NCBI GenBank assembly: GCA_045631845.1
Contig: JAZQVM010000012.1
Span: forward strand, 1 to 5,677
Direction of reading: 5' to 3'
Source of the DNA: CAKSHC01 sp045631845
GTDB taxonomy: Bacteria > Bacillota > Clostridia > Oscillospirales > UMGS1783
DNA length: 5,677 bases
Shown here: one piece after another, positions 1 through 5,511 of the stretch
Position numbering within the stretch: position 1 is the first letter of the stretch
Layout of the letters: each line of letters begins with the position of its first letter
Made by a program: the position numbers and the translations under genes
Notes under the pieces: generated by a model
Seen by the model: the letters and a program-made list of their open reading frames with translations, nothing else
The model's database searches: none
Told to the model about the DNA's origin: nothing

Positions 1-270
1 CCCAGCGTGCTGATGGCGGCTTATCCGGTGCGTGGTCTGGATATTAACTCGTCCTATTTGATATACGATCTGCTCAATCAGCAAAAGGAACAGGGCACGG
101 CCGTCATTTTTGTCGGCGAGGACTTGGATGTGCTGATGGAATTGTGCGATCGGATTTTGGTAATCGGCGGCGGGCGCATTACCGGCGTGGTCGATGGTCG
201 TACCGCCACCAAAGAAGAGATCGGTTTGCTTATGACCAAGCATGACGGAGGTGAAAGCCATGTCAACTAA
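1..270 (+). CDS. Nucleoside/BmpA-type ABC transporter ATP-binding protein (3' end, partial)
   Basis: This is the C-terminal 89 residues of an ATPase that is open at the left edge of the window. In the YufO/NupO-like family the protein carries two fused nucleotide-binding domains and powers uptake through two permeases at the cytoplasmic face of the membrane. The visible part is the end of the second domain: the degenerate Walker B/D-loop stretch LMAAYPVRGLD (family form LIAAQPTRGLD), then VGEDLDVLMELCDRILVIGGG, which matches the family's SEDLDELLxLxDRIxVM segment. The usual H-loop histidine is absent, as is normal in the second domain of this family. The Walker A and signature motifs lie outside the window. 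The stop codon overlaps the start of the first permease by 11 bp, which supports one operon. Family assignment is firm; the substrate (probably nucleosides) is inferred from the family and the permeases. Confidence 0.88.
   Translation, partial: PSVLMAAYPVRGLDINSSYLIYDLLNQQKEQGTAVIFVGEDLDVLMELCDRILVIGGGRITGVVDGRTATKEEIGLLMTKHDGGESHVN
247..251 (+). promoter_or_regulatory. Ribosome binding site deciding the first permease start
   Basis: GGAGG lies inside the end of the ATPase gene, 8 bases before the ATG at 260. It is too close to, and downstream of, the alternative ATG at 242, so it supports the 260 start. Confidence 0.75.
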
Positions 271-1366
271 ACAGAAATCGGTGCGCGAACCCCTGATCCA
301 TATTACCAAGCGTGACGGGGTGCCGATGTGGACGGGCATTGCTATCCGTGCTGCCGCCATTGTACTTTCGATCGTGGTGTGTGCGCTGCTGGTCGTACTG
401 ATCACGGGCGCCGATCCGGTTGAATTTTTTAGTGCGGTCATCAAGGGCTCCTTCGGATCAAAGCGTAAAATGTGGATGGCGGGGCAGGAAGTGGCTATGC
501 TGTTGTGCATTGCCTTGGCTGTTACTCCGGCTTTCAAGATGCGATACTGGAACCTCGGCGCCGAAGGTCAGGTGCTTATCGGCGGTCTGGCGGCGGCGGC
601 CTGCATGGTCTATGTGGGCAATGCTTTGCCGACCACGTTGCTATTGATTGTGATGTTTGTTGCCAGCTTGTTGGCCGGTGCGGTATGGGCGGTCATTCCG
701 GCTATTTTCAAGGCCAAGTGGAACACCAATGAATCGCTCTTTACCCTGATGATGAACTATGTGGCCATGCAGTTGGTATCCTTCTTCATTATCCTGTGGG
801 AGAATCCCAAGGGTTCCGGTCAGGTGGGCATCATCAATATGCAGTCGCAGGCCGGCTGGTTGCCATCCATCGGCGGGCAGAAATACCTGCTCAATATTCT
901 GATCGTGGCGGTGGTTACCGTCGGTATGTTCATTTATCTGAAGTATAGTAAACAAGGGTATGAAATCTCGGTTGTGGGCGAGAGCGAGAACACGGCACGG
1001 TACAGCGGTATCAACGTTAAAAAGGTCATTGTACGCACCGTTGCCATCTCGGGTGCTATCTGCGGTCTGGCAGGGCTGATGTTGGTTGCGGGTACGGACC
1101 ATTCGATCTCTACCGACACAGCGGGCGGTGATGGATTTACCGCTATTATCGTGTCGTGGTTGGCTAAGTTCAATCCCTTTATGATGGTGCTGGCTTCCTT
1201 CCTGATCATCTTCCTCCAGCGTGGTGCGGGTGAGATTGCCACCAGCTTGGGACTCAATACCAGCATTGCTGATATTCTTACCGGTGTGATTTTGTTCTTT
1301 ATCATCGGTTGTGAATTTTTCATCAATTATAAGATCAACTTCCGCAAGAGAGGAGGGAATGCCTGA
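260..1366 (+). CDS. ABC transporter permease, NupP/YufP-like
   Basis: A 368-residue inner-membrane permease of the BmpA/nucleoside ABC importer family (COG4603 type, like B. subtilis YufP/NupP). After a charged cytoplasmic N-terminus, hydrophobic segments lie near residues 31-49, 78-92, 106-148, 162-180, 209-227, 258-278, 305-320 and 338-357. Family motifs are WNLGAEGQVLIGG (97-109), NTNESLFTLMMNY (155-167) and the cytoplasmic coupling loop VVGESENTARYSGIN (238-252), which contacts the ATPase. I chose the ATG at 260 because GGAGG at 247-251 sits 8 bases ahead of it. An in-frame ATG at 242 has no Shine-Dalgarno sequence and would add six residues. The start overlaps the ATPase gene by 11 bp, and the stop overlaps the next permease start, so the three products are probably made together as one complex. 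The substrate is not readable from the sequence; nucleosides are the family default. Confidence 0.9.
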   Translation: MSTKQKSVREPLIHITKRDGVPMWTGIAIRAAAIVLSIVVCALLVVLITGADPVEFFSAVIKGSFGSKRKMWMAGQEVAMLLCIALAVTPAFKMRYWNLGAEGQVLIGGLAAAACMVYVGNALPTTLLLIVMFVASLLAGAVWAVIPAIFKAKWNTNESLFTLMMNYVAMQLVSFFIILWENPKGSGQVGIINMQSQAGWLPSIGGQKYLLNILIVAVVTVGMFIYLKYSKQGYEISVVGESENTARYSGINVKKVIVRTVAISGAICGLAGLMLVAGTDHSISTDTAGGDGFTAIIVSWLAKFNPFMMVLASFLIIFLQRGAGEIATSLGLNTSIADILTGVILFFIIGCEFFINYKINFRKRGGNA

Positions 1367-2346
1367 TGGAGATTTTTGCTACGTTTATCAACCGTGCCGT
1401 CATGCAGGGAATTCCCTTGCTCTATGGCTCAACGGGTGAGATCATCACTGAAAAGTCGGGCAACCTCAACCTCGGCATCCCCGGTATCATGTATGTCGGC
1501 GGTGTCTGCGGCATCATCGGCGCCTTCTTCTATAAGCAGGCCGTCGGGGTGGTACAGCCCTTCTTAGGCATCCTCATTCCGTTGCTTTGCGCCTTGGCCG
1601 GCTCGGCGCTCATGTCGCTGATCTATGCGTTTTTAACCATTACTTTACGTGCCAATCAGAACGTCACCGGTCTGGCTCTTACCACCATGGGCGTCGGCAT
1701 TGGCAACTTCTTCGGCGGTTCGTTGGCGACCCTCTACGGCGAGGGCGGCTCACTGGCCATGACCGAGGTGTCCAACTTCTTCCGTGCCTCTCTGCCCTTT
1801 GCCGAGAAGTGGGGGGCGATCGGCACCATCTTCTTCTCCTACGGATTTTTGGCCTATGTAGCGATTGTGATTGCTATTATTGCCTCGATTGTGCTGACCC
1901 GCACCCGTGTGGGACTCAATCTGCGCGCCGTGGGCGAAAGTCCGGCTACGGCCGATGCCGCCGGCATCAATGTCACCAAGTATAAGTATATTGCCACCAT
2001 TCTTGGCGGTACGATTGCCGGTTTGGGCGGTCTGTATTTTATCATGGACTATACCTCGGGTATCTGGTCCAACGGTGGCTTTGGCGACCGTGGCTGGTTG
2101 GCTATCGCCTTGGTTATTTTCGCCATTTGGCGGCCCAATATGGGCATTCTCGGCTCCATCCTGTTTGGCGGCCTGTATATCGTTTATCTGTTTATTCCGG
2201 GGCTGACTCGTGAAACACAGGCGCTCTTTAAGATGCTGCCCTATATCGTAACCATCGTGGTATTGATCGCCACCAGCATGCGTAAAAAGCGGGAAAACCA
2301 ACCGCCGGCGCATTTGGGTCTGTCCTATTTCCGTGAGGAACGATAA
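1366..2346 (+). CDS. ABC transporter permease, NupQ/YufQ-like
   Basis: A 326-residue second permease of the same importer (COG1079 type, like B. subtilis YufQ/NupQ), which would pair with the upstream permease as a heterodimeric channel. Features are the N-terminal NLNLGIPGIM motif (33-42), several hydrophobic helices (about 43-55, 65-92, 100-117, 158-177, 208-226, 243-256, 260-278, 290-304), the coupling-loop motif GLNLRAVGESPATADAAGIN (183-202) and the segment GDRGWLAIALVIFAIWRPN (240-258). The tail PAHLGLSYFREER is also typical of the family. The ATG at 1366 overlaps the preceding stop in a TGATG junction and is preceded by AGGAGG at 1351-1356, so translation is both coupled and independently primed. 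The motif around residues 37-40 reads GIPG where family members I recall have GIEG, a possible local variation. An intrinsic terminator follows, so this is the last gene of the operon. Confidence 0.9.
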   Translation: MEIFATFINRAVMQGIPLLYGSTGEIITEKSGNLNLGIPGIMYVGGVCGIIGAFFYKQAVGVVQPFLGILIPLLCALAGSALMSLIYAFLTITLRANQNVTGLALTTMGVGIGNFFGGSLATLYGEGGSLAMTEVSNFFRASLPFAEKWGAIGTIFFSYGFLAYVAIVIAIIASIVLTRTRVGLNLRAVGESPATADAAGINVTKYKYIATILGGTIAGLGGLYFIMDYTSGIWSNGGFGDRGWLAIALVIFAIWRPNMGILGSILFGGLYIVYLFIPGLTRETQALFKMLPYIVTIVVLIATSMRKKRENQPPAHLGLSYFREER

Positions 2347-2351
2347 AAAGT

Positions 2352-2382
2352 AAAAACCGAGTGTTTCAACACTCGGTTTTTT
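2352..2382 (+). terminator. Intrinsic terminator of the ABC transporter operon
   Basis: A 9-bp perfect stem, CCGAGTGTT (2357-2365) with AACACTCGG (2368-2376), flanked by five A residues upstream and six T residues downstream (2377-2382). It starts a few bases after the stop of the second permease. The A and T tracts are symmetrical, so it could also stop transcription on the other strand. Confidence 0.9.
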
Positions 2383-2392
2383 ATGTTATGAT
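2364..2392 (+). promoter_or_regulatory. Possible promoter of the alcohol dehydrogenase gene
   Basis: A TATGAT -10-like hexamer (2387-2392, one mismatch to TATAAT) lies 17 bp after a poor -35 candidate TTTCAA (2364-2369), which falls inside the upstream terminator hairpin. Transcription would begin near 2399, leaving a leader of only about 17 nt. The gap between terminator and gene is so short that a promoter must lie about here or readthrough must supply the gene. The -35 match is weak. Confidence 0.35.
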
Positions 2393-2415
2393 AAAAGAAA
2401 AAAGGAGTTTTGACC

Positions 2416-3561
2416 ATGAATCGTTTTGTGCTCAATGAAACCTCTTACCATGGCGCCGGCGCTATCACCGTCATTCCCGATGAGATTAAGAACCGTGGCT
2501 TTGCCAAGGCCTTTGTTGTAACCGATAAGGGTCTGTGCGATGTCGGTGTACCTCAGAAGGTTACCGCTCTGCTCGATGCGGCCGGTATCCCCTATGAGAT
2601 GTATAACGATATTAAGCCCAACCCCACCATCGAAAATGTTAAGAACGGCATTGCCGCTTTCAAGGCCTGCGGTGCCGATTGCATCGTAGCCATTGGTGGC
2701 GGCTCCTCGATGGATACCGCTAAGGCGATTGCTATCGTGGCAACCAACCCCGAATTTTCCGATATCCGCTCGCTTGAGGGTGTCGCTCCCACCAAGAACC
2801 CCTGCGCTCCGATCATTGCCGTGCCCACTACGGCAGGTACGGCCGCCGAGGTCACCATCAACTATGTCATTACCGATGTAGAGAAAAAGAGAAAGTTCGT
2901 CTGCGTCGATGTGCATGATATTCCCGTTTGCGCCGTTGTCGATCCCGATATGATGGCCGGTATGCCTGCTGCGCTCACCGCCGCCACCGGTCTGGATGCC
3001 TTGACCCATGCTATCGAAGGCTATATCACCAAGGGCGCCTGGGAGTTGTCCGATATGTTCCATCTCAAGGCGATCGAAATTATTGCCCGTTCGCTTCGTG
3101 CCGCCGTTAAGGGTTGCGCCGACGGCCGTGAGGGCATGGCACTGGGTCAGTATGTGGCCGGTATGGGCTTCTCTAATGTTGGCTTGGGCGTGGATCATTC
3201 GATGGCGCATACCCTCTCGGCCTATTACGATATGCCCCACGGCAAGGCTTGCGCGACCCTGCTGCCTACCGTTATGGCGTTCAACGCTCCCGCCACCGGC
3301 GAGAAGTACCGTGAGATCGCTCGTGCCATGGGTGTCGAGGGTGTAGACAATATGTCGCAGGAGGAATACCGTGCCGCCGCCGTGGCCGCCGTGCAGAAGT
3401 TGGCCGAGGATGTCGGTGTCGAGTGTTCGCTTAAGGGTGTAGTGAAGGAAGAGGATGTCGCCGCCCTGTCGGCCGATGCCTTTGCCGATGCCTGCCGTCC
3501 CGGCAACCCCCGTGATATCACCGAAGCCGAAATTGCCGAACTCTACCGTTCTCTCATGTAA
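2416..3561 (+). CDS. fucO: Lactaldehyde reductase / iron-dependent alcohol dehydrogenase (FucO-like)
   Basis: A 381-residue cytoplasmic group III (iron-containing) alcohol dehydrogenase. It closely resembles E. coli FucO, which reduces L-lactaldehyde to L-1,2-propanediol with NADH, in length and along the whole chain, including the NETxxxGxGA start, the RSLEG segment (118-122) and the AVPTTAGTAAEVTINYVIT stretch (135-153). The dinucleotide-binding GGGSSMD is at 94-100. The four expected metal ligands are visible: Asp194 and His198 in GLDALTHAIEGYI, His261 in VDHSMAH, and His275 in MPHG. I chose the ATG at 2416 because AAAGGAG (2401-2407) is 8 bases upstream; the TTG at 2410 is too close to it. 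The gene stands alone between two terminators, and no fucose or rhamnose pathway gene is next to it, so the physiological substrate could be lactaldehyde or another short aldehyde or diol. Residue 260 is Asp where E. coli FucO has Val next to the metal-binding His. Confidence 0.9.
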   Translation: MNRFVLNETSYHGAGAITVIPDEIKNRGFAKAFVVTDKGLCDVGVPQKVTALLDAAGIPYEMYNDIKPNPTIENVKNGIAAFKACGADCIVAIGGGSSMDTAKAIAIVATNPEFSDIRSLEGVAPTKNPCAPIIAVPTTAGTAAEVTINYVITDVEKKRKFVCVDVHDIPVCAVVDPDMMAGMPAALTAATGLDALTHAIEGYITKGAWELSDMFHLKAIEIIARSLRAAVKGCADGREGMALGQYVAGMGFSNVGLGVDHSMAHTLSAYYDMPHGKACATLLPTVMAFNAPATGEKYREIARAMGVEGVDNMSQEEYRAAAVAAVQKLAEDVGVECSLKGVVKEEDVAALSADAFADACRPGNPRDITEAEIAELYRSLM

Positions 3562-3576
3562 TTCCTGGAAAAACCC

Positions 3577-3608
3577 GACCCGTCCGTTTTACGGACGGGT
3601 CTTTCTTT
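3577..3608 (+). terminator. Intrinsic terminator after the alcohol dehydrogenase gene
   Basis: An 11-bp perfect stem, GACCCGTCCGT (3577-3587) with ACGGACGGGTC (3591-3601), a TTT loop, and a T-rich tail TTTCTTTG. It begins 15 bases after the stop codon. Confidence 0.9.
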
Positions 3609-3643
3609 GCCGGTTTGGATAACCAAAAAGAGAGGCAAAAGCC

Positions 3644-3673
3644 TTGACAAGTGCGTGGGAATTGTGGTAAGAT
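3644..3673 (+). promoter_or_regulatory. Promoter of the T-box/trpB transcription unit
   Basis: A perfect -35 TTGACA (3644-3649) is followed after 18 bp by a -10 TAAGAT (3668-3673). TG at 3665-3666 makes it an extended -10. The predicted start of transcription is near 3680, just ahead of the T-box leader. This is a standard housekeeping-sigma promoter, so regulation probably comes from the leader rather than from the promoter. Confidence 0.82.
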
Positions 3674-3689
3674 AAATGCAATCAAATAA

Positions 3690-3947
3690 ACCGTTGAAGC
3701 GGAAATAAAGGCAAAGATGCCCTCACAGAGAGTTCGGGTTGCTGGGAGCCGAATAGGAAACAGTTTGTTAAATGGGCCGCTGAGGGTGCAGTCAAAGGCG
3801 CAAGCCGAGTATTCTGCAACGTGTGGGCATACGTCAGTTGTCAGGGATATGTTGGTATCCCGTAAAGTGCACGGAAAAGCCGTGAACACAAGGTGGCACC
3901 GCGGATAAGATTTTTATTCGTCCTTGATTTTTCAAGGACGATTTTTT
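3690..3947 (+). promoter_or_regulatory. T-box riboswitch, tryptophan (tRNA-Trp) specific
   Basis: A transcribed leader that binds tRNA and lets transcription continue when the tRNA is uncharged. The T-box core AAGGTGGCACCGCGG is at 3890-3904. Upstream are the Stem I signature AGAGAG (3727-3732) and a distal hairpin TTCGG/CCGAA (3733-3737/3749-3753) enclosing GTTGCTGGGAG. A base helix AGCGG/CCGCT (3698-3702/3777-3781) and a short CAAA/TTTG helix (3712-3715/3764-3767) place TGG at 3773-3775 in the specifier loop, followed by a purine as usual. The bulge reads TGGC, which pairs with an acceptor end GCCA, fitting the G73 discriminator base of bacterial tRNA-Trp. Two hairpins precede the T-box sequence: GGGATA/TATCCC (3844-3849/3856-3861) and CACGG/CCGTG (3870-3874/3880-3884). 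AAGG at the start of the T-box can pair with CCTT in the terminator's 5' arm, giving the antiterminator. An alternative Stem I pairing, CCCTCA/TGAGGG (3720-3725/3781-3786), cannot be excluded by eye. Confidence 0.93.
3919..3947 (+). terminator. T-box regulatory terminator (attenuator) before trpB
   Basis: A 9-bp perfect stem, CGTCCTTGA (3919-3927) with TCAAGGACG (3932-3940), a TTTT loop, then A and six T residues (3942-3947). Its 5' arm contains the CGTCCTT that would pair with the T-box sequence at 3890-3904 in the antiterminator form. Charged tRNA-Trp should favour this hairpin and uncharged tRNA should prevent it. Confidence 0.92.
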
Positions 3948-3963
3948 GTTTGGAGGACAGACT

Positions 3964-5184
3964 ATGAAACTCAACGGCATCGATTACGAAACCTATTTTA
4001 ACAACTATCCCGATAAGGACGGCTATTTCGGCAAATACGGCGGCGTATATGTCGATGATAAACTCAAAGCGGCCATGGCCGAGATCACTACGGCCTATTA
4101 TTCCATCTGCCAGTCCCGCAAGTTCATTGCCGAACTGCGCCGCATCCGCAAGGAATTCCAAGGCCGCCCCACCCCCGTAACCCATCTTGAGCGCCTGAGC
4201 GATGCGCTGGGCGGACGGGTGCAGCTCTATGCCAAGCGTGAGGACCTCAACCATTCGGGCGCCCATAAGCTCAACCATTGTATGGGCGAAGCGCTGTTGG
4301 CCAAGTACATGGGCAAAAAGAAGGTCATTGCCGAAACGGGCGCCGGTCAGCACGGCGTGGCACTGGCTACCGCCGCCGCCTATTTTGGGCTGGAATGTGA
4401 TATTTATATGGGCACGGTCGATATCAAAAAACAGGCCCCCAATGTGGCCCGCATGAAGATTCTGGGCGCCAACGTTGTAGAGGTTACCCATGGTCTGAAA
4501 ACCTTAAAAGAGGCTGTCGATGCCGCCTTTGATGCCTATTCCAAGGAGTATAACGATGCTATTTACTGCATCGGCTCGGTGCTCGGCCCTCATCCCTTCC
4601 CCATGATGGTGCGTGACTTCCAGAGTGTCGTCGGCATCGAGGCCAGAGAGCAGTTTATTGACATGACCGGACACCTGCCTACCTCTATCGTCGCCTGCGT
4701 CGGCGGCGGCTCCAATGCCGCCGGTCTGTTTGCCGGATTCCTGAATGACCCCGTGGATATCTACGGCATCGAGCCGCTCGGTCGTGGTCCCAAACTGGGT
4801 GACCATGCCGCTTCCCTGAAATACGGCACCGAGGGCATCATGCACGGCTTCAATTCCATCATGCTCAAAGATGCCAACGGTGAGCCTGCCCCTGTCTACT
4901 CGGTGGCCAGCGGTCTGGACTATCCCTCGTCCGGCCCCGAACACGCTTTCCTGCAGGAAATGGGCCGTGTTAAGTACGATGTCATCGACGATGAGGAAAC
5001 CATCGATGCCTTCTACCGTCTGGCTCGTCTGGAGGGTATCATTCCCGCTATCGAGTCGGCACACGCCGTAGCCTACGGCATGAAACTGGCCAAAACGATG
5101 GATCATGGCTCCATTCTCATCAACCTGTCCGGCCGTGGCGATAAGGACATGGACTATGTTATTGAAAATTATGGGATCCGCTGA
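3964..5184 (+). CDS. trpB: Tryptophan synthase beta chain (TrpB), stand-alone
   Basis: A 406-residue PLP enzyme that condenses indole with L-serine to give L-tryptophan. Numbered from the chosen ATG: RPTPVTHLERL (68-78) is the start of the catalytic core, KREDLNHSGAHKLN (91-104) carries the PLP lysine Lys102, AETGAGQHG (123-131) carries the catalytic Glu124, IGSVLGPHPFP (203-213) and VRDFQSVVG (216-224) are family blocks, GGGSN (247-251) binds the PLP phosphate, GLDYPSSGPEHA (317-328) holds the closure Asp319, EGIIPAIESAHA (357-368) holds Glu357, and SGRGDKD (389-395) the ring-nitrogen serine. All expected active-site residues are present, and length is normal for TrpB. The ATG at 3964 has GGAGGA six bases upstream (3952-3957); the TTG at 3946 lies in the terminator U-tract. 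The sequence looks like the classical TrpB1 type rather than TrpB2. No trpA or other trp gene lies in this unit, so it may use free indole, or partner with a TrpA encoded elsewhere. The Trp T-box upstream controls it. Confidence 0.95.
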   Translation: MKLNGIDYETYFNNYPDKDGYFGKYGGVYVDDKLKAAMAEITTAYYSICQSRKFIAELRRIRKEFQGRPTPVTHLERLSDALGGRVQLYAKREDLNHSGAHKLNHCMGEALLAKYMGKKKVIAETGAGQHGVALATAAAYFGLECDIYMGTVDIKKQAPNVARMKILGANVVEVTHGLKTLKEAVDAAFDAYSKEYNDAIYCIGSVLGPHPFPMMVRDFQSVVGIEAREQFIDMTGHLPTSIVACVGGGSNAAGLFAGFLNDPVDIYGIEPLGRGPKLGDHAASLKYGTEGIMHGFNSIMLKDANGEPAPVYSVASGLDYPSSGPEHAFLQEMGRVKYDVIDDEETIDAFYRLARLEGIIPAIESAHAVAYGMKLAKTMDHGSILINLSGRGDKDMDYVIENYGIR

Positions 5185-5477
5185 TGGTTAAACATATTAT
5201 TTTATGGAAAATTAAGGACGGCGTCGATAAGACGGCCGTGGCACAGGGCGTCAAAGAAGGATTGGAAGGTCTGGTCGGCACCGTGCCCGGTTTGCTTCGG
5301 GCGCAGGTGGTGATCGGGGAGATGGCCTCCTGTACCGCCGATGTCATGCTCGATTCGGATTTCGAATCGGCACAGGCGCTAAAAGCCTATAAAACCCACC
5401 CCGCCCACGTGGCGGTGGCCGACGGCAAGGTGCGCCCCTATATGGAAGTGCGCCTCTGCATGGATTACGAGGCATAA
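5184..5477 (+). CDS. Dabb (stress-responsive A/B barrel) domain protein
   Basis: A 97-residue cytoplasmic protein consisting of one Dabb domain, a dimeric alpha+beta barrel of the ferredoxin-like type. Visible hallmarks are the N-terminal strand MVKHIILWKIK, a central helix (about 16-31), the strand pair AQVVIGE and TADVMLDSDF, and the conserved YKTHPAHVAVAD (69-80) ahead of a last strand. Most members have no known reaction; some relatives bind or cyclise small hydrophobic or polyketide substrates, and no catalytic role can be assigned here. The start ATG overlaps the trpB stop in a TGATG junction, and I see no good Shine-Dalgarno sequence, so translation is probably coupled to trpB and under the same Trp T-box. 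A terminator follows 3 bases after the stop, so it is the last gene of the unit. The family call is solid; the link to tryptophan metabolism rests only on position. Confidence 0.88.
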   Translation: MVKHIILWKIKDGVDKTAVAQGVKEGLEGLVGTVPGLLRAQVVIGEMASCTADVMLDSDFESAQALKAYKTHPAHVAVADGKVRPYMEVRLCMDYEA

Positions 5478-5479
5478 AG

Positions 5480-5511
5480 AAAGAAGGAATCCCTTAGGAT
5501 TCCTTCTTTTT
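5480..5511 (+). terminator. Terminator of the trpB unit, overlapping the convergent gene
   Basis: A 13-bp perfect stem, AAAGAAGGAATCC (5480-5492) with GGATTCCTTCTTT (5497-5509), loop CTTA, and a T-tract ending at 5511. It starts 3 bases after the Dabb stop codon. The right arm and part of the loop are also the last codons and stop of the minus-strand gene. In the other direction the tract after the stem reads TCTTTAT, which is T-rich but interrupted, so bidirectional use is possible but weaker. Confidence 0.88.

Noticed and set aside
242..259. Earlier ATG start for the first permease
   Set aside because: There is no Shine-Dalgarno sequence before 242, whereas GGAGG at 247-251 is well placed for the ATG at 260.
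2386..3240. A 284-codon open frame on the minus strand opposite the dehydrogenase gene
   Set aside because: It lies wholly antisense to a very well supported FucO-like gene. Its product is rich in Gly, His, Asp and Asn with no recognisable domain, as expected from the complement of a codon-biased gene.
3771..3778. Other specifier readings, ATG (Met) or GGC (Gly), one base either side
   Set aside because: The UGGC bulge implies a G discriminator base, which fits tRNA-Trp and not the usual A73 of tRNA-Met or U73 of tRNA-Gly. The downstream trpB also supports Trp.
3554..3908. Short open frames on both strands across the T-box leader
   Set aside because: The DNA is explained by a terminator, promoter and structured T-box RNA. 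The frames have no ribosome binding site or familiar protein features.
3717..3908. A tryptophan leader peptide as an alternative attenuation mechanism
   Set aside because: The plus-strand frame here lacks tandem Trp codons and a ribosome binding site, while the T-box core sequence and Stem I motifs are unmistakable.
4504..5106. A 200-codon minus-strand open frame opposite trpB
   Set aside because: It is fully antisense to trpB, whose protein matches its family end to end, and it has no domain or convincing start signal of its own.
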